Source of the DNA: Nitrosomonas eutropha
GTDB lineage: Bacteria; Pseudomonadota; Gammaproteobacteria; Burkholderiales; Nitrosomonadaceae
Length of the DNA stretch: 55,000 nucleotides
Reading direction: 5' to 3'
Assembly: GCF_900116685.1 (NCBI RefSeq)
Contig: NZ_FPBL01000007.1
Location: forward strand, 1-55,000
In this document: in pieces, positions 19,431-31,431 of the stretch
Numbering within the stretch: position 1 is the stretch's first letter
Layout: each line of letters starts with the position of its first letter
Translations under genes and position numbers: made by a program
The notes under the pieces: model-generated
Seen by the model: only the letters and a program-made list of their open reading frames with translations
Database searches by the model: none
What the model was told of the DNA's origin: nothing

Positions 19431-20807
19431 TCAATCCTTGTTTTTTTCCGGCCGCTTCCAGTTGGCAATACTTATTTGTTTAATCCGGGATAATGTTAGC
19501 TGACCTTCAGGCGTATCACGCGTAATAGTGGATCCAGCGCCAATTGTCGATCCCTTAGTCACCGTTACCGGAGCGATCAACTGCGAATCAGAGCCAATAA
19601 ACACGTCATCTTCAATGATCGTTTGGTATTTAAAAGCTCCGTCATAATTACAGGTAATCGTACCAGCACCAATATTCACCCGCCTGCCCATTTCAGTATC
19701 ACCAATATAGCTGAGGTGATTGACCTTACTCCCGGAGGCTATATGACTATTCTTAATTTCGACAAAATTTCCAACATGTACAGCATCGGCGAGTTGTGTC
19801 CCCGGTCGGATGCGAGCATAAGGGCCAACACGACAATTTTCACCTATTTCTGTATCTTCTATCATGCTAAAAGGATGAACAATCGATCCATCCGAGATGG
19901 CTACGTTTCTAAGTATGCAGTTTGCGCTAATCTTCACGTTATCACCCAAGCGTACATTACCTTCAAATATGCAATTGACGTCAATTTCAACATTATTTCC
20001 GCAAACCAGCTGACCGCGCACATCAAAGCGCGCTGGATCAGCAAACGTCACCCCCTGTTCCATAAGCTTCCTTGCAACATCTTGCTGATGGGTACGCTCC
20101 AAGTCAGACAATTGAATCTTGTCGTTTACTCCAACCACTTCCCAATCAGATGCGGGGCTGGAAGTCTCAATTCGGACTCCATCATTAACGGCCATTGCAA
20201 TAATATCAGTAAGGTAATATTCCCCTTGAGTATTGGCATTACTTAGCCTATCGAGCCAGCTTTCCAGATACATATTCGGAAGAACCATGATACCTGTGTT
20301 AATTTCATGGATTCTTTTCTGCGATGGCAGAGCATCCCGTTCTTCTACAATTGCTTGGACACGATTTGTTTGAGGATCGCGTATGATACGCCCATAACCG
20401 GCAGGGTTATTCAATTCAACAGTCAGCAAAGCAAGATTATCTTCACATGCTTTATCGACCAGGGATTTAAGTGTATTGCTCTTTACCAACGGTACATCAC
20501 CGAATAAAACCAGCGTAATACCATTCTTCCTCAAGCAAGGCAGAGCTTGCTTTACTGCGTGCCCTGTCCCCAACTGCTGCGCCTGTTTTACCCAGATAAG
20601 ATCAGGATCATTACCAACAGTTTGCCGAACCAGCTCTCCGCCATGCCCGTAGATCACACATATTTTTGCAGGAGACAGGGCACGCGCAGTATCTAAAACA
20701 TGGGATAAAATAGGTTTCCCAGCCAAAGGATGCAAGACTTTAGGTAAAGTTGATCGCATCCTTTTACCCATACCAGCTGCCAGTACGACGACATCAATTT
20801 GTAACAC
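19431..20807 (-). CDS. glmU: bifunctional GlcNAc-1-phosphate uridyltransferase / glucosamine-1-phosphate acetyltransferase
   Basis: Catalyses the last two steps to UDP-GlcNAc. The N-terminal nucleotidyltransferase domain (to about residue 230) has LAAGMGKRMRSTLPKVLHPL and VEERDALPSQKRIHEINTGI. The C-terminal left-handed beta-helix acetyltransferase has hexapeptide repeats and the signatures GPYARIRPGTQL, NFVEIKNS, NHLSYIGD and GAGTITCNYDG. The length of 458 is normal. With glmS it forms the two-gene glmU-glmS operon; GlmM is elsewhere. Confidence 0.97.
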   Translation of the reverse strand: MLQIDVVVLAAGMGKRMRSTLPKVLHPLAGKPILSHVLDTARALSPAKICVIYGHGGELVRQTVGNDPDLIWVKQAQQLGTGHAVKQALPCLRKNGITLVLFGDVPLVKSNTLKSLVDKACEDNLALLTVELNNPAGYGRIIRDPQTNRVQAIVEERDALPSQKRIHEINTGIMVLPNMYLESWLDRLSNANTQGEYYLTDIIAMAVNDGVRIETSSPASDWEVVGVNDKIQLSDLERTHQQDVARKLMEQGVTFADPARFDVRGQLVCGNNVEIDVNCIFEGNVRLGDNVKISANCILRNVAISDGSIVHPFSMIEDTEIGENCRVGPYARIRPGTQLADAVHVGNFVEIKNSHIASGSKVNHLSYIGDTEMGRRVNIGAGTITCNYDGAFKYQTIIEDDVFIGSDSQLIAPVTVTKGSTIGAGSTITRDTPEGQLTLSRIKQISIANWKRPEKNKD

Positions 20808-20980
20808 GAGTCAGTCCTTACTTGAAATGCTTTGTTGATGATTATGCTATCCGGGGTATATCTGCCAAACTAAGAATTATCTATCACTTTTGCCAATTAT
20901 CTGTGACAAACACACGCAAACCAAGTGTACTGGAAAGGGAAAGGGTGGAATAAATAAGACAGGTAGCAAAAATGCCTTCT

Positions 20981-21023
20981 GTTTATAAAAAAGGGCGATT
21001 ATTAATCGCCCTTTTTTATAAAC
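20981..21023. terminator. strong bidirectional terminator between the atp operon and glmU
   Basis: A perfect 20-bp inverted repeat with a 3-nt loop (20981-21000 and 21004-21023). Its core is AAAAAAGGGCGATT paired with AATCGCCCTTTTTT, so each strand ends the stem in a T run. It lies 31 bp past the atpC stop and about 175 bp upstream of glmU, so it would end the ATP synthase transcript before the glmUS operon. Confidence 0.92.
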
Positions 21024-21053
21024 AGACTACCATTGAACACTAATTAGACAGCT

Positions 21054-21476
21054 CTAGTGTCTCCTTTTTCTTAGCTTCCGGATAGCTGCCAATTGGGCTG
21101 TTGCTTCAATTAACTCAGCTTGTGCTCGAGCATATTCAATTTCAGAAGTCTTATTTTTCATGATTTCTTCTGCTTTGCGCTTAGCTTCTAAGGCTTTGGC
21201 TTCATCTAAGTCCTGCCCACGCACAGCAGTATCTGCCAAAATTGTTACAACATCAGGCTGTACTTCAAGCATACCACCCGAAACATAAATTTCTTCATCA
21301 TCTTGAAGTGGTGCCTTTACCCGTACCACGCCTGACTTGATACGAGTAAGCATGGGGGTATGCTGAGGATATATTCCTACCTCCCCCATCACCGCCGGAG
21401 CAACAATGAATTCTGCAGGTCCAGAATAAATCGATTCTTCTGCACTTACTATATCCAAGTGGAATATCGTACCCAT
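21054..21476 (-). CDS. atpC: F1Fo ATP synthase subunit epsilon
   Basis: Central-stalk subunit that couples and inhibits F1. The N-terminal beta-sandwich shows [39 protein letters not shown] and the [20 protein letters not shown] block. The C-terminal helical hairpin (residues about 90-140) is [15 protein letters not shown] and onward. The length of 140 is typical. It is the last gene of the atp operon, 25 bp after atpD. Confidence 0.96.
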   Translation of the reverse strand: MGTIFHLDIVSAEESIYSGPAEFIVAPAVMGEVGIYPQHTPMLTRIKSGVVRVKAPLQDDEEIYVSGGMLEVQPDVVTILADTAVRGQDLDEAKALEAKRKAEEIMKNKTSEIEYARAQAELIEATAQLAAIRKLRKRRH

Positions 21477-21501
21477 TGATTACCTATAAAATAGATATTT
21501 A

Positions 21502-22893
<1,392 letters not shown>

Positions 22894-22914
22894 CTAAATA
22901 CAAATTTACAATAC

Positions 22915-23799
22915 TTAAACAGCTGCTGCTCCGCCGACGATTTCTGAAAGTTCTTTGGTAATAGCTGCCTGACGAGATTTGTTATAAATAAGTGTCAGTT
23001 CGTCAATTAAATTACCAGCATTATCGGAGGCTGCTTTCATAGCAACCATCCTTGCTGACTGCTCGGAAGCCATATTTTCAGCAACTGCCTGATATACGAG
23101 TGCCTCTATATACCTGATCATAATATCGTCAATAACAGGCTTGGCTTCAGGTTCATAAATATAATCCCATGGAGCGCGAGCAGATTTGGCTTCATTATTA
23201 TCATCCCCCATATGCTCGTCAGTCAGTGGGAGAAGTTGCTCCATAACCGGTATTTGTTTCATAGTGTTGACAAAACGGTTATAGAAAATATACACCCTGT
23301 CAAAATGGTCATCAGTATAAGCATCCAAGACAACCTTAACTGCGCCTATCAGTTTTTCCATATTAGGCGCGTCACCTAAGCCAGTAACCTGTGAAATTAC
23401 CTGTACACCGAGACGACTCATGAACCCCAAACCTTTGTTACCTATGCAGCAAACTTCTATTTGTTCGCCCTCGGCTCCCCAAACTCGTATTTCATTGAGA
23501 GCTCTACGCAATACATTAGTATTCAGCCCGCCACATAACCCTTTATCCGATGTCACAACAATAATTCCTACTCTTTTAACAGAATTACGGTCAATCAGAA
23601 AAGGATGACGATACTCAACACTCGCCTTGCTCATATGTGCGGCCACATTACGAATTTTTTCACCATAAGGACGCGCCTTTTTCATGCGATCCTGTGCTTT
23701 TCTCATCTTGGAGGCAGCAACCATTTCCATCGCACGCGTAATCTTTTGTGTATTTTTAATGCTTTTGATTTTGTTTCGTATTTCTCTGCTGCTTGCCAT
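22915..23799 (-). CDS. atpG: F1Fo ATP synthase subunit gamma
   Basis: Rotor shaft of F1. The N-terminal helix [36 protein letters not shown] region and the C-terminal helix ([20 protein letters not shown]) form the antiparallel coiled coil inside the alpha-beta ring. The central Rossmann-like part includes [13 protein letters not shown]. The length of 294 is normal. It lies 3 bp after atpA. Confidence 0.97.
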   Translation of the reverse strand: MASSREIRNKIKSIKNTQKITRAMEMVAASKMRKAQDRMKKARPYGEKIRNVAAHMSKASVEYRHPFLIDRNSVKRVGIIVVTSDKGLCGGLNTNVLRRALNEIRVWGAEGEQIEVCCIGNKGLGFMSRLGVQVISQVTGLGDAPNMEKLIGAVKVVLDAYTDDHFDRVYIFYNRFVNTMKQIPVMEQLLPLTDEHMGDDNNEAKSARAPWDYIYEPEAKPVIDDIMIRYIEALVYQAVAENMASEQSARMVAMKAASDNAGNLIDELTLIYNKSRQAAITKELSEIVGGAAAV

Positions 23800-23802
23800 G
23801 GG

Positions 23803-25344
23803 TTAGTATATCCCGTTCTGCTTAAATTCCTGAATAGCTGCTTCTAACGCCTTTTCTGTTTCAGCGTCAAGCTCCTTGGATGTCTCGATCTTATCCAGTA
23901 TTGCAGCATGATGACTACGAACATGGCTTTTTAATGCAGACTCAAAAGCAAGAGCGCGTTTAATGTCAACATCATCAAAATAACCTTTATTCAACGCAAA
24001 CAGTGTTAATGCCATCTCTGAAACTTTTAATGTAGCGTACTGCGCTTGCTTCATTAACTCTGTAGCCATTTTTCCACGCTCCAGTTGCTTACGTGTGGCC
24101 TCATCAAGATCAGAAGCAAACTGTGCGAAGGCAGCAAGTTCACGATATTGCGCCAAAGCCAAACGAATACCACCGCCTAGTTTTTTGATGACCTTAGTCT
24201 GAGCAGCACCTCCAACTCTGGAAACTGAAACACCAGCATTGATTGCCGGACGTATACCTGCATTAAATAAATCAGACTCAAGGAATATCTGACCATCCGT
24301 AATTGAAATTACGTTAGTAGGTACAAATGCCGTTACGTCACCTGCTTGAGTTTCAATAATAGGTAACGCAGTTAGCGATCCTGTTTTTCCTTTTACTTTT
24401 CCACCAGTAGCTTTTTCAACATAATCAGCATTCACTCTTGCTGCTCTTTCTAATAAACGAGAGTGAAGATAGAAAACGTCTCCTGGATAAGCCTCACGAC
24501 CAGGAGGTCGGCGCAACAACAAAGAAATCTGACGATAAGCCCATGCCTGCTTCGTTAGGTCATCATAGACAATCAGCGCATCCTGCCCCTTGTCACGAAA
24601 ATATTCACCCATGGTACAGCCAGAATAAGGTGCAATATATTGCATAGCTGCTGATTCAGAAGCAGAAGCCACTACCACAATGGTATATGCCATGGCACCA
24701 ACTTCTTCCAGTTTACGCACCACGTTTGCAATTGATGAAGCTTTCTGGCCTATTGCAACATAGATGCAGATCATATCTTCACCCTTTTGATTAATGATCG
24801 CATCAATTGCAACTGCTGTTTTACCTGTCTGCCGATCCCCAATGATCAACTCACGCTGCCCTCTTCCGATCGGAACCATTGAATCAACCGATTTCAAGCC
24901 TGTTTGCATTGGTTGATCAACTGATTTACGTGATATGACGCCAGGAGCAATTTTCTCTATTGGCTCCATTCCTTGTGCAGCTATAGGTCCTTTACCATCA
25001 ATCGGCTGCCCTAAAGCATTTACGACACGACCCAGCAAAGCCTCTCCTACAGGAACCTCAAGAACTCTGCCAGTACATTTTACGATATCTCCTTCCGTAA
25101 GATGTTCGTAAGCACCTAAGATAACCGCACCAACCGAATCACGCTCCAAATTTAACGCCAGACCATACGTCCCACCCGGAAACTCCAACATCTCACCTTG
25201 CATTACATCAGAAAGACCATGCACTCGAACGATACCATCCGTCAACGATACAATAGTCCCCTGCGTACGAAATTCCGATGTAACGGAAAGGCCTTCAATT
25301 TTACTCTTGATTAATTCACTGATTTCTGATGGATTTAACTGCAT
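23803..25344 (-). CDS. atpA: F1Fo ATP synthase subunit alpha
   Basis: Non-catalytic nucleotide-binding F1 subunit. The N terminus is [19 protein letters not shown], the Walker A motif [15 protein letters not shown], and the conserved [15 protein letters not shown] and [17 protein letters not shown] segments are present. The length of 513 equals E. coli. It follows atpH by 12 bp. The complete set of F1 genes in standard order indicates an ordinary proton-driven enzyme. Confidence 0.98.
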   Translation of the reverse strand: MQLNPSEISELIKSKIEGLSVTSEFRTQGTIVSLTDGIVRVHGLSDVMQGEMLEFPGGTYGLALNLERDSVGAVILGAYEHLTEGDIVKCTGRVLEVPVGEALLGRVVNALGQPIDGKGPIAAQGMEPIEKIAPGVISRKSVDQPMQTGLKSVDSMVPIGRGQRELIIGDRQTGKTAVAIDAIINQKGEDMICIYVAIGQKASSIANVVRKLEEVGAMAYTIVVVASASESAAMQYIAPYSGCTMGEYFRDKGQDALIVYDDLTKQAWAYRQISLLLRRPPGREAYPGDVFYLHSRLLERAARVNADYVEKATGGKVKGKTGSLTALPIIETQAGDVTAFVPTNVISITDGQIFLESDLFNAGIRPAINAGVSVSRVGGAAQTKVIKKLGGGIRLALAQYRELAAFAQFASDLDEATRKQLERGKMATELMKQAQYATLKVSEMALTLFALNKGYFDDVDIKRALAFESALKSHVRSHHAAILDKIETSKELDAETEKALEAAIQEFKQNGIY

Positions 25345-25356
25345 TTTATATCACTC

Positions 25357-25893
25357 CTAGCCTTTGAGAGTCGCCGCCATAGCTTCCAGCTTTCCGGACA
25401 CAGAACTGTCAATCACCTGGTCACCGATTTCAATTTTTACGCCACCAATAAGCCCACTATCCACACTTACCTGAGCCTTTACTTTATGCTGAAATTTTGC
25501 CTCAAGAACCGATATGAGCTTTTCCAGCTGATACGATTCAAGAGGAAATGCCGATACTATTTCCGCTTCAAGCACACTCTCATGTTGCGCCTTAAGTTGC
25601 TCATACAGCTCGCTTATCTGCGGCAATACAAGCAGCCGTCCATTTTCAATCAACAATGAAATTAAACGCCTTCCATCTTCATTTAGCTCTTTATCACAAA
25701 TACTAAAAACGATTTCACGCAGTTTTATTGATGGGATTTGTGGGTTACCGATTAAAGCATTTACCTGAGATTCCTGAATAACAGAGCTGACAATCCCAAG
25801 TATCTCCGACCAGAGTGACAAAGATCCACTTCCTTGAGCAAGTCTGAAAACTGCCTCTGCATACGGTCGTGCTATTGTTATCGCTTCAGCCAT
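25357..25893 (-). CDS. atpH: F1Fo ATP synthase subunit delta
   Basis: Peripheral-stalk cap that joins F1 to subunit b. The N-terminal helical domain starts ITIARPYAEAVFRLAQ. The C-terminal signature SVDSGLIGGVKIEIGDQVIDSSVSGKLE is the conserved delta/OSCP motif. The length of 178 is normal. It abuts atpF with no gap. Confidence 0.96.
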   Translation of the reverse strand: MAEAITIARPYAEAVFRLAQGSGSLSLWSEILGIVSSVIQESQVNALIGNPQIPSIKLREIVFSICDKELNEDGRRLISLLIENGRLLVLPQISELYEQLKAQHESVLEAEIVSAFPLESYQLEKLISVLEAKFQHKVKAQVSVDSGLIGGVKIEIGDQVIDSSVSGKLEAMAATLKG

Positions 25894-26367
25894 TTATTTT
25901 AACTCTGTCTCTATTGATGCCAGTAGATCAGCATGAGCCTTGGCATTTACTTCACGACGCAGAATTTTTGAAGCACCTTGCACTGCCAACCCCGCCACCT
26001 GTTGACGCAATGACTCACGCGCACTAAAAATCTCATGCTGAATTTCTGCTTTAGCTCCGGCTAGAATTTTTTCACCCTCAACTCGAGCATTCTTTTTAGC
26101 TTCTTCTATGATGTCAGAAGCTCTTTTTTCCGCCTGAATAACGATCTCACCCGCACGCTGTTTGGCTTCTTTCAACACCTCTGATGAACGCTGGCTGGCA
26201 AGCTCCAATTCCTTCTTACCACGCTCACCTGCTGCCAAGCCATCCGCTATTTTCTGCTGACGCTCTTCAATAGCACGCGATAAATACGGCCACACAAACT
26301 TTGTGGAAAACCATATAAATATGGAAAAAGCTATCGCTTGCGAGACCAATGTGAAATTTATATTCAT
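25894..26367 (-). CDS. atpF: F1Fo ATP synthase subunit b
   Basis: Peripheral-stalk subunit with one N-terminal membrane helix (residues about 5-27, [23 protein letters not shown]) and a long charged amphipathic coiled coil to residue 157 rich in Ala/Glu/Lys ([20 protein letters not shown]). It is the single b-type gene, as in other proteobacteria with one b subunit, and lies between atpE and atpH. Confidence 0.96.
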   Translation of the reverse strand: MNINFTLVSQAIAFSIFIWFSTKFVWPYLSRAIEERQQKIADGLAAGERGKKELELASQRSSEVLKEAKQRAGEIVIQAEKRASDIIEEAKKNARVEGEKILAGAKAEIQHEIFSARESLRQQVAGLAVQGASKILRREVNAKAHADLLASIETELK

Positions 26368-26406
26368 AACAGCCCCTTATTTACATTCAGCAACTAATTC
26401 AATGAT

Positions 26407-26694
<288 letters not shown>

Positions 26695-26722
26695 TCAAGT
26701 TAATAACAAAAAACCTTATAAA

Positions 26723-27532
26723 TCAATGTGACTCATGCGCCATAGAAAGATAAACTACAGCCAATATCATAAATATAAACGCATGCAACACCACGATCAG
26801 TATGTGAAAAATTGCCCAACCAACGCCGAGGACAGCCCCAAAAATTGTACCAGCGACCCCTGTTGCCGCCCACATGCCGAGCAACATAAAAATAATCTCA
26901 CCAGCATACATGTTCCCAAAAAGTCGCAAAGAATGAGACAAAGGCTTTGAGATGTATTCAATCAGGTTCAGCAACAAATTGAACGGCCACAATATAGGAT
27001 TTTTGCCGAAAGGAGCACAAAACAATTCTTTAATCCACCCTCCAAAACCCTTTACCTTAATACTGAAATAAATTGTCAGCACCCAGATAGAAAGCGCAAG
27101 TGCAAAAGTTGTATTGACATCTGCTGTTGGCACACCTCGCCAGTTATGCAGGCCGAACAAGTGTTCGTAAATCCACGCCATAATATCGATAGGCAAAAAA
27201 TCCATGGAATTCAACAGAAGAACCCAGACAAAAATTGTTAGTGCCGCTGGAGCAACAAAGGCGTGACGATTTCCGTGGAATGTATTTTTTACCTGATCAT
27301 CTATAAATTCTATCAACAACTCGACAAAAGCCTGTGTTTTACTGGGAACTCCCGACGTAGCTTTCCTAACAACCATCCAAATAAAGCCAAGGCTGATTAC
27401 ACCAAGTATCAACGACATCACCAGTGTATCGACATGCAAAACCCAGAACGAACCCTCTCCGATGCTCATCGTCTTATGTGTTAAGTGATGCTGTATGTAC
27501 GATGTTGGGTTTAACTCAGCTTCAGTTGACAT
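26723..27532 (-). CDS. atpB: F1Fo ATP synthase subunit a
   Basis: Stator membrane subunit forming the proton half-channels. Several hydrophobic helices are visible. The essential arginine is in [16 protein letters not shown] near residue 210, and the last helix carries [21 protein letters not shown] polar N-terminal extension ([18 protein letters not shown]) precedes helix 1. The length of 269 is close to E. coli (271). It lies 18 bp after atpI and 43 bp before atpE. Confidence 0.97.
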   Translation of the reverse strand: MSTEAELNPTSYIQHHLTHKTMSIGEGSFWVLHVDTLVMSLILGVISLGFIWMVVRKATSGVPSKTQAFVELLIEFIDDQVKNTFHGNRHAFVAPAALTIFVWVLLLNSMDFLPIDIMAWIYEHLFGLHNWRGVPTADVNTTFALALSIWVLTIYFSIKVKGFGGWIKELFCAPFGKNPILWPFNLLLNLIEYISKPLSHSLRLFGNMYAGEIIFMLLGMWAATGVAGTIFGAVLGVGWAIFHILIVVLHAFIFMILAVVYLSMAHESH

Positions 27533-27550
27533 CTACCTACCTTTATTACG

Positions 27551-28018
27551 TTAATTGATATGTTTTTTAACACGAGGCTTTTCTGAAACAAACACTGCCA
27601 TGCTTGATATCAATACAGCAGCAGCAAACGAACCAATAAATATAACAGGCTTCAAATCTTTATATGCTGCAAATACGATCCATAACAGCATTACTATTAA
27701 AAATATTTTCACAGCCTCCGCACGAAGTGCCGTGCGCAAAACATCACCTGCAGAATATCCACTGTGCCTCGATATCAAAACTGCGTAAGCTCCTCCCGCA
27801 ACCACGCTGACTAGCACACCGAAAAAACCGGAGAATGCACCATTTATACCTGACAGCAAGCCACAGATAACAGCAACAACACATGCAAATACCAGCTGCC
27901 AGAGCAGAACAATGCCAAGCGGTCTGTTCTTAATCTGAAACATTAATACAAGCAGATATGTCAAAAAATTAAAAAATGAAATGTCCCTAAAAAAGTGCGG
28001 CGATTCTACCTTGATCAC
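27551..28018 (-). CDS. atpI: ATP synthase accessory protein AtpI
   Basis: A small membrane protein with four hydrophobic segments (for example VLLWQLVFACVVAVICGLL and IFLIVMLLWIVFAAYKDL), encoded first in the atp operon. AtpI is thought to assist c-ring assembly or Mg2+ supply and is not part of the final enzyme. The long form starts at a GTG (28018; 155 residues). An internal ATG at 27943 gives 130 residues, nearer the family norm, but lacks a clear ribosome binding site, so the start is uncertain. Confidence 0.85.
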   Translation of the reverse strand: MIKVESPHFFRDISFFNFLTYLLVLMFQIKNRPLGIVLLWQLVFACVVAVICGLLSGINGAFSGFFGVLVSVVAGGAYAVLISRHSGYSAGDVLRTALRAEAVKIFLIVMLLWIVFAAYKDLKPVIFIGSFAAAVLISSMAVFVSEKPRVKKHIN

Positions 28019-28371
28019 CCCACCCAGTCAATGCGAATGAGAAATATCGGCTTTAACTTAATATTTTCTATATTTTTCTGTGATTTAGGTGCTGTCCGCA
28101 TATTTACTTACTTAAACTCATTTACATCCAAACCTTCTATTCGTATTTTACAAATCCTGCGTACGCTCAAAAAAGAAAAATCCAATTTTTTTGAAGTTTA
28201 GTCATTGATTAAGTAGAATTATAAAACCGTTGTTTAAATGTTCACAGAAGCAACAGGTTTATCAATGTAATTCGATACAACATCGATGCATGAGTTTTAA
28301 GCTGATCCCTTGCCTTACTTCCACGTTCTACACTGAAAACGTTGCAAGAAGGCTTTACCCACAAGGAAATT
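28019..28371. promoter_or_regulatory. divergent regulatory region between the atp operon and the rpsF operon
   Basis: 353 bp without a gene, AT-rich, separating atpI (minus) from rpsF (plus). It holds the rpsF promoter described separately and must hold the atp promoter, for which I see no convincing hexamer pair. The last 145 bp form the rpsF leader. In many bacteria the S6-S18 complex represses its own mRNA through a leader structure; I cannot confirm one here by eye. Confidence 0.6.
28191..28219 (+). promoter_or_regulatory. sigma-70 promoter of the rpsF-priB-rpsR-rplI operon
   Basis: TTGAAG (28191-28196) and TAGAAT (28214-28219) are separated by exactly 17 nt, matching the sigma-70 consensus at 4 of 6 and 5 of 6 positions. 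The predicted start is near 28226, giving a leader of about 145 nt before rpsF. Confidence 0.6.
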
Positions 28372-28803
28372 ATGAGACATTACGAAATTATATTTATTGT
28401 TCACCCAGACCAAAGCGAGCAAGTATCTGCCATGATTGAGCGCTATAGCAACATCATCACTGAAAGATCTGGAGAAATTCACCGATTGGAAGATTGGGGA
28501 CGCAGACAACTCACCTATCCCATACAAAAACTGCATAAAGCGCACTACATTTTAATGAACATCAAATGCGATCAAGAATCCCTCAATGAATTGGAGCATA
28601 GCTTTAAATTTAATGATGCTATTCTTCGCCACCTTGTTATCCGCATGAATGGCCCGGTTACAACTCCCTCCCCTATGATGCAAGAAGATAAACCGAAGCC
28701 CGATGAAAATAGCAGGAGCACTTCGTCTCCCAGAGTGAGCACAGCCGATGACTCGCCTAGTGACACACAAGCAGCAACTGAGGAAAACGATCCTCAATCC
28801 TGA
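28372..28803 (+). CDS. rpsF: 30S ribosomal protein S6
   Basis: Binds 16S rRNA with S18. The N terminus [21 protein letters not shown] and the central [20 protein letters not shown] are diagnostic. The ATG at 28372 is chosen over an in-frame start 30 bp upstream because AAGGA precedes it and MRHYE is the family start. The 143-residue protein has a polar, Ser/Pro/Glu-rich tail of about 45 residues, comparable with the acidic tail of E. coli S6. The gene heads rpsF-priB-rpsR-rplI. Confidence 0.96.
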   Translation: MRHYEIIFIVHPDQSEQVSAMIERYSNIITERSGEIHRLEDWGRRQLTYPIQKLHKAHYILMNIKCDQESLNELEHSFKFNDAILRHLVIRMNGPVTTPSPMMQEDKPKPDENSRSTSSPRVSTADDSPSDTQAATEENDPQS

Positions 28804-28804
28804 T

Positions 28805-29113
28805 ATGAAGTTTCCATCGAACCTGAATCAGGTGATTATCGGTGGAAAGATTGTTGATCTGAATATACCTCGCTATACGCCTGTTGGTATTATGATCGTC
28901 GAGTTTAGACTGAGCCACGTTTCCAGCCAGGAAGAAGCTGGTATCCAGCGCAAGATTGAATTTGAACTCGCGGCAGTCGCCATGGCAGGCATGGCTGAAA
29001 AAATTGCTCGCTTGGGATCTGGCAGTCATGTCGAACTTACCGGCTTCGTTACAAAAAAAAATCGCTTAAGTAACCAGCTGGTTTTGCATGTTAGTGATGC
29101 CAGAATTATCTGA
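28805..29113 (+). CDS. priB: primosomal replication protein N (PriB)
   Basis: An OB-fold single-stranded DNA-binding protein that stimulates PriA during replication restart. The 102-residue domain reads MKFPSNLNQVIIGGKIVDLN, with IEFELAAVAMAGMAEKIARL and LTGFVTKKNRLSNQLVLHV, and is SSB-like. The ATG at 28805 lies just after the rpsF stop. The position between rpsF and rpsR is the standard beta/gammaproteobacterial arrangement. Confidence 0.94.
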   Translation: MKFPSNLNQVIIGGKIVDLNIPRYTPVGIMIVEFRLSHVSSQEEAGIQRKIEFELAAVAMAGMAEKIARLGSGSHVELTGFVTKKNRLSNQLVLHVSDARII

Positions 29114-29154
29114 AAACAAATACCAAATATGTACGCTCTTAATGGAGAAATAAC

Positions 29155-29433
29155 ATGAGATTCTCAAGAAACAAAGATGCAAAGAACAAGATGAAAGACC
29201 GGATGGCAAACCGGCCGCTATTTAAACGCAAGAAATTCTGTCGGTTTACAGCTGAGGGAATTAAAAAAATAGACTATAAAGATGTTGATCTGCTGAAAGA
29301 CTTTATCAGCGAGAATGGCAGAATCATACCGGCTCGAATTACAGGTACGCGCGCATACTATCAACGTCAATTAAACTTAGCCATCGAACGCGCCCGTTTC
29401 CTGGCGTTATTACCCTATACTGATCAGCACTAA
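29155..29433 (+). CDS. rpsR: 30S ribosomal protein S18
   Basis: A basic 92-residue protein with the S18 core [21 protein letters not shown] and [20 protein letters not shown]. It carries about 16 more N-terminal residues than the E. coli protein (75). The upstream start is supported by ATGGAGAAATAAC just before the [13 protein letters not shown] is a possible internal start. It partners S6 in the 30S platform. Confidence 0.96.
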   Translation: MRFSRNKDAKNKMKDRMANRPLFKRKKFCRFTAEGIKKIDYKDVDLLKDFISENGRIIPARITGTRAYYQRQLNLAIERARFLALLPYTDQH

Positions 29434-29451
29434 GCAATCGGGAGAAACAGC

Positions 29452-29907
29452 ATGCAAGTAATTTTGTTAGAGAAAATCATCAAGCTTGGTTCACTGGGCA
29501 GTATTGTGAATGTCAAACCAGGGTATGCTCGCAATTATCTGATCCCTCAGGGAAAAGCAAAGAGAGCAACCGAAAGGGTTATAGCTGAATTTGAAACACA
29601 ACGCGCGGAGCTGGAAAAGAAACAAGCCGATATTTTAGATGCAGCGGGCACACAGGCAGCAAAACTGGACGGACTGCTCATACAAATCTCCCAGAAAGCA
29701 GGTGTGGATGGCAAACTTTTTGGATCAGTCACCAGTGCAAATATTGCCGAAGAGTTGTGCAAACAGGACTTTGCAATTGAAAAGTCCATGATTCGCATGC
29801 CTGAGGGACAAATCAAACAGGTGGGTGACTATACGGTTATCGTTGCACTGCATAACGAGGTATCGGCTCATATTACTGTATCGGTGTTGGGCGAAACAAC
29901 AACCTGA
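29452..29907 (+). CDS. rplI: 50S ribosomal protein L9
   Basis: 151 residues with the N-terminal rRNA-binding signature [31 protein letters not shown] (residues about 6-36), the connecting helix rich in Glu/Lys/Ala, and the C-terminal domain with [17 protein letters not shown]. It is preceded by GGGAGAAACAGC as a ribosome binding site. It is the last gene of the rpsF operon, with a terminator 24 bp downstream. Confidence 0.97.
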   Translation: MQVILLEKIIKLGSLGSIVNVKPGYARNYLIPQGKAKRATERVIAEFETQRAELEKKQADILDAAGTQAAKLDGLLIQISQKAGVDGKLFGSVTSANIAEELCKQDFAIEKSMIRMPEGQIKQVGDYTVIVALHNEVSAHITVSVLGETTT

Positions 29908-29930
29908 CACTACCGGGTAAAGACTAAACA

Positions 29931-29960
29931 AAAAAAGGACTACCCCCGGTCCTTTTTTTG
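29931..29960 (+). terminator. Rho-independent terminator of the rpsF operon
   Basis: A 10-bp stem, AAAAAAGGAC (29931-29940) with GTCCTTTTTT (29949-29958), encloses the loop TACCCCCG and is followed by T bases. It lies just after rplI and before dnaB, and could work in both directions. Confidence 0.9.
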
Positions 29961-30015
29961 TTTCTCCATCAGACACTACCATCCCGACCCTGGCTGTTAG
30001 CCACCATTAATTCAC

Positions 30016-31413
30016 ATGAATCAACCCACGACCAACTTTATTCAGAACCTTGCTGATAACAGTATTTACAAGCTTCCGCCCCACTCCATCGAGGCTGAAC
30101 AATCCGTTCTTGGTGGACTCATGCTGGATAATCAGGCATGGGACAAAGTAGCGGACATCATTATCGAGAGTGATTTCTACCGCCAGGATCATCAACTCAT
30201 TTACCAACACATATGCCGTCTTATAGAACAAAGCAAGCCAGCAGATGTAATAACTGTTGCAGAATCTCTTGAAAATGCGGCCCAACTGCAACACGCGGGT
30301 GGACTGGCCTATATCGGTGCCATTGCACAGAATACCCCGTCTGCTGCCAACATCCGCCGTTATGCGGAAATCGTGCGGGAACGCTCAATCATGCGCAAGC
30401 TGGCGCAAGTCAGCACACAAATAACTGATTCAGCTTACAATCCTGCAGGCCGCTCTGCGGGCAATTTGTTGGATGAAGCAGAAAGCAGAATATTTGAAAT
30501 CGCCGAACAAAGTGCGCACGGAAAACAAGGATTTGTTGATATCCAGCCATTGCTCAAACAAGTAGTCGAGCGAATCGAGATGCTCTATAACCGGAGTAAT
30601 CCCAGCGATATTACCGGCATTCCATCCGGCTTCAGCGATCTCGATCAAAAAACTTCTGGTTTCCAAGCCGGTGACCTGATCATCGTTGCCGGGCGGCCTT
30701 CAATGGGAAAAACCGCCTTTGCACTCAATATTGGAGAACATGTCGCATTGGAAGCTGGCAAACCAGTGGCAGTATTCAGCATGGAAATGGGGGGCGCACA
30801 GCTTGCCATGCGTATGTTGGGCTCAATCGGGCGATTGGATCAGCACAAAGTACGCACAGGCCAACTGGATGATGATGACTGGCCCAGGCTCACCCATGCA
30901 TTAGGAAAGCTGAACGATGCGCCGATATTTATTGACGAAAGTGCCGCACTGAACTCTTTAGAGCTGCGTGCCCGCGCTCGGCGTTTGTATCGTCAGCATG
31001 AAGGGCTAGGGCTCATCATTATTGACTACCTGCAACTCATGTCATCCACTTCGCCCAACAGTGAAAGCCGCGCTGCCGAAATTTCAGAGATCTCACGCTC
31101 ACTGAAAGCACTGGCAAAAGAATTGCAGGTTCCTGTAATTGCTTTGTCGCAGCTGAATCGCGGCCTTGAACAACGCCCCAACAAACGCCCAATTATGTCT
31201 GATTTGCGTGAATCAGGCGCCATCGAGCAGGATGCAGATGTTATTTTATTTATTTATCGGGATGAAGTTTATAATCCGGATACTCAGGACAAGGGTATTG
31301 CTGAAATCATCATCGGCAAGCAGCGTAACGGGCCTATTGGCAAGGTCGATCTGACTTTTTTAGGCGAATTTACAAGATTTGAAAATTGTGCGCGTACCGC
31401 TGACTACTACTGA
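30016..31413 (+). CDS. dnaB: replicative DNA helicase DnaB
   Basis: Hexameric 5'-3' helicase at the replication fork. The N-terminal DnaB domain starts KLPPHSIEAEQSVLGGLMLD. The C-terminal RecA-like motor has Walker A GRPSMGKTAFALNI near residue 230, Walker B LGLIIIDYLQLM, and the arginine-finger region DLRESGAIEQDADVI. The length of 465 is normal and no intein is present. It follows the rplI terminator by about 55 bp, so it should have its own promoter. Confidence 0.97.
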   Translation: MNQPTTNFIQNLADNSIYKLPPHSIEAEQSVLGGLMLDNQAWDKVADIIIESDFYRQDHQLIYQHICRLIEQSKPADVITVAESLENAAQLQHAGGLAYIGAIAQNTPSAANIRRYAEIVRERSIMRKLAQVSTQITDSAYNPAGRSAGNLLDEAESRIFEIAEQSAHGKQGFVDIQPLLKQVVERIEMLYNRSNPSDITGIPSGFSDLDQKTSGFQAGDLIIVAGRPSMGKTAFALNIGEHVALEAGKPVAVFSMEMGGAQLAMRMLGSIGRLDQHKVRTGQLDDDDWPRLTHALGKLNDAPIFIDESAALNSLELRARARRLYRQHEGLGLIIIDYLQLMSSTSPNSESRAAEISEISRSLKALAKELQVPVIALSQLNRGLEQRPNKRPIMSDLRESGAIEQDADVILFIYRDEVYNPDTQDKGIAEIIIGKQRNGPIGKVDLTFLGEFTRFENCARTADYY

Positions 31414-31431
31414 TTCAACCAGCCCGAACAA

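Noticed and set aside
19623..20246. A 207-codon plus-strand open frame opposite glmU
   Set aside because: Antisense shadow of the beta-helix repeats of glmU; no motif or credible start.
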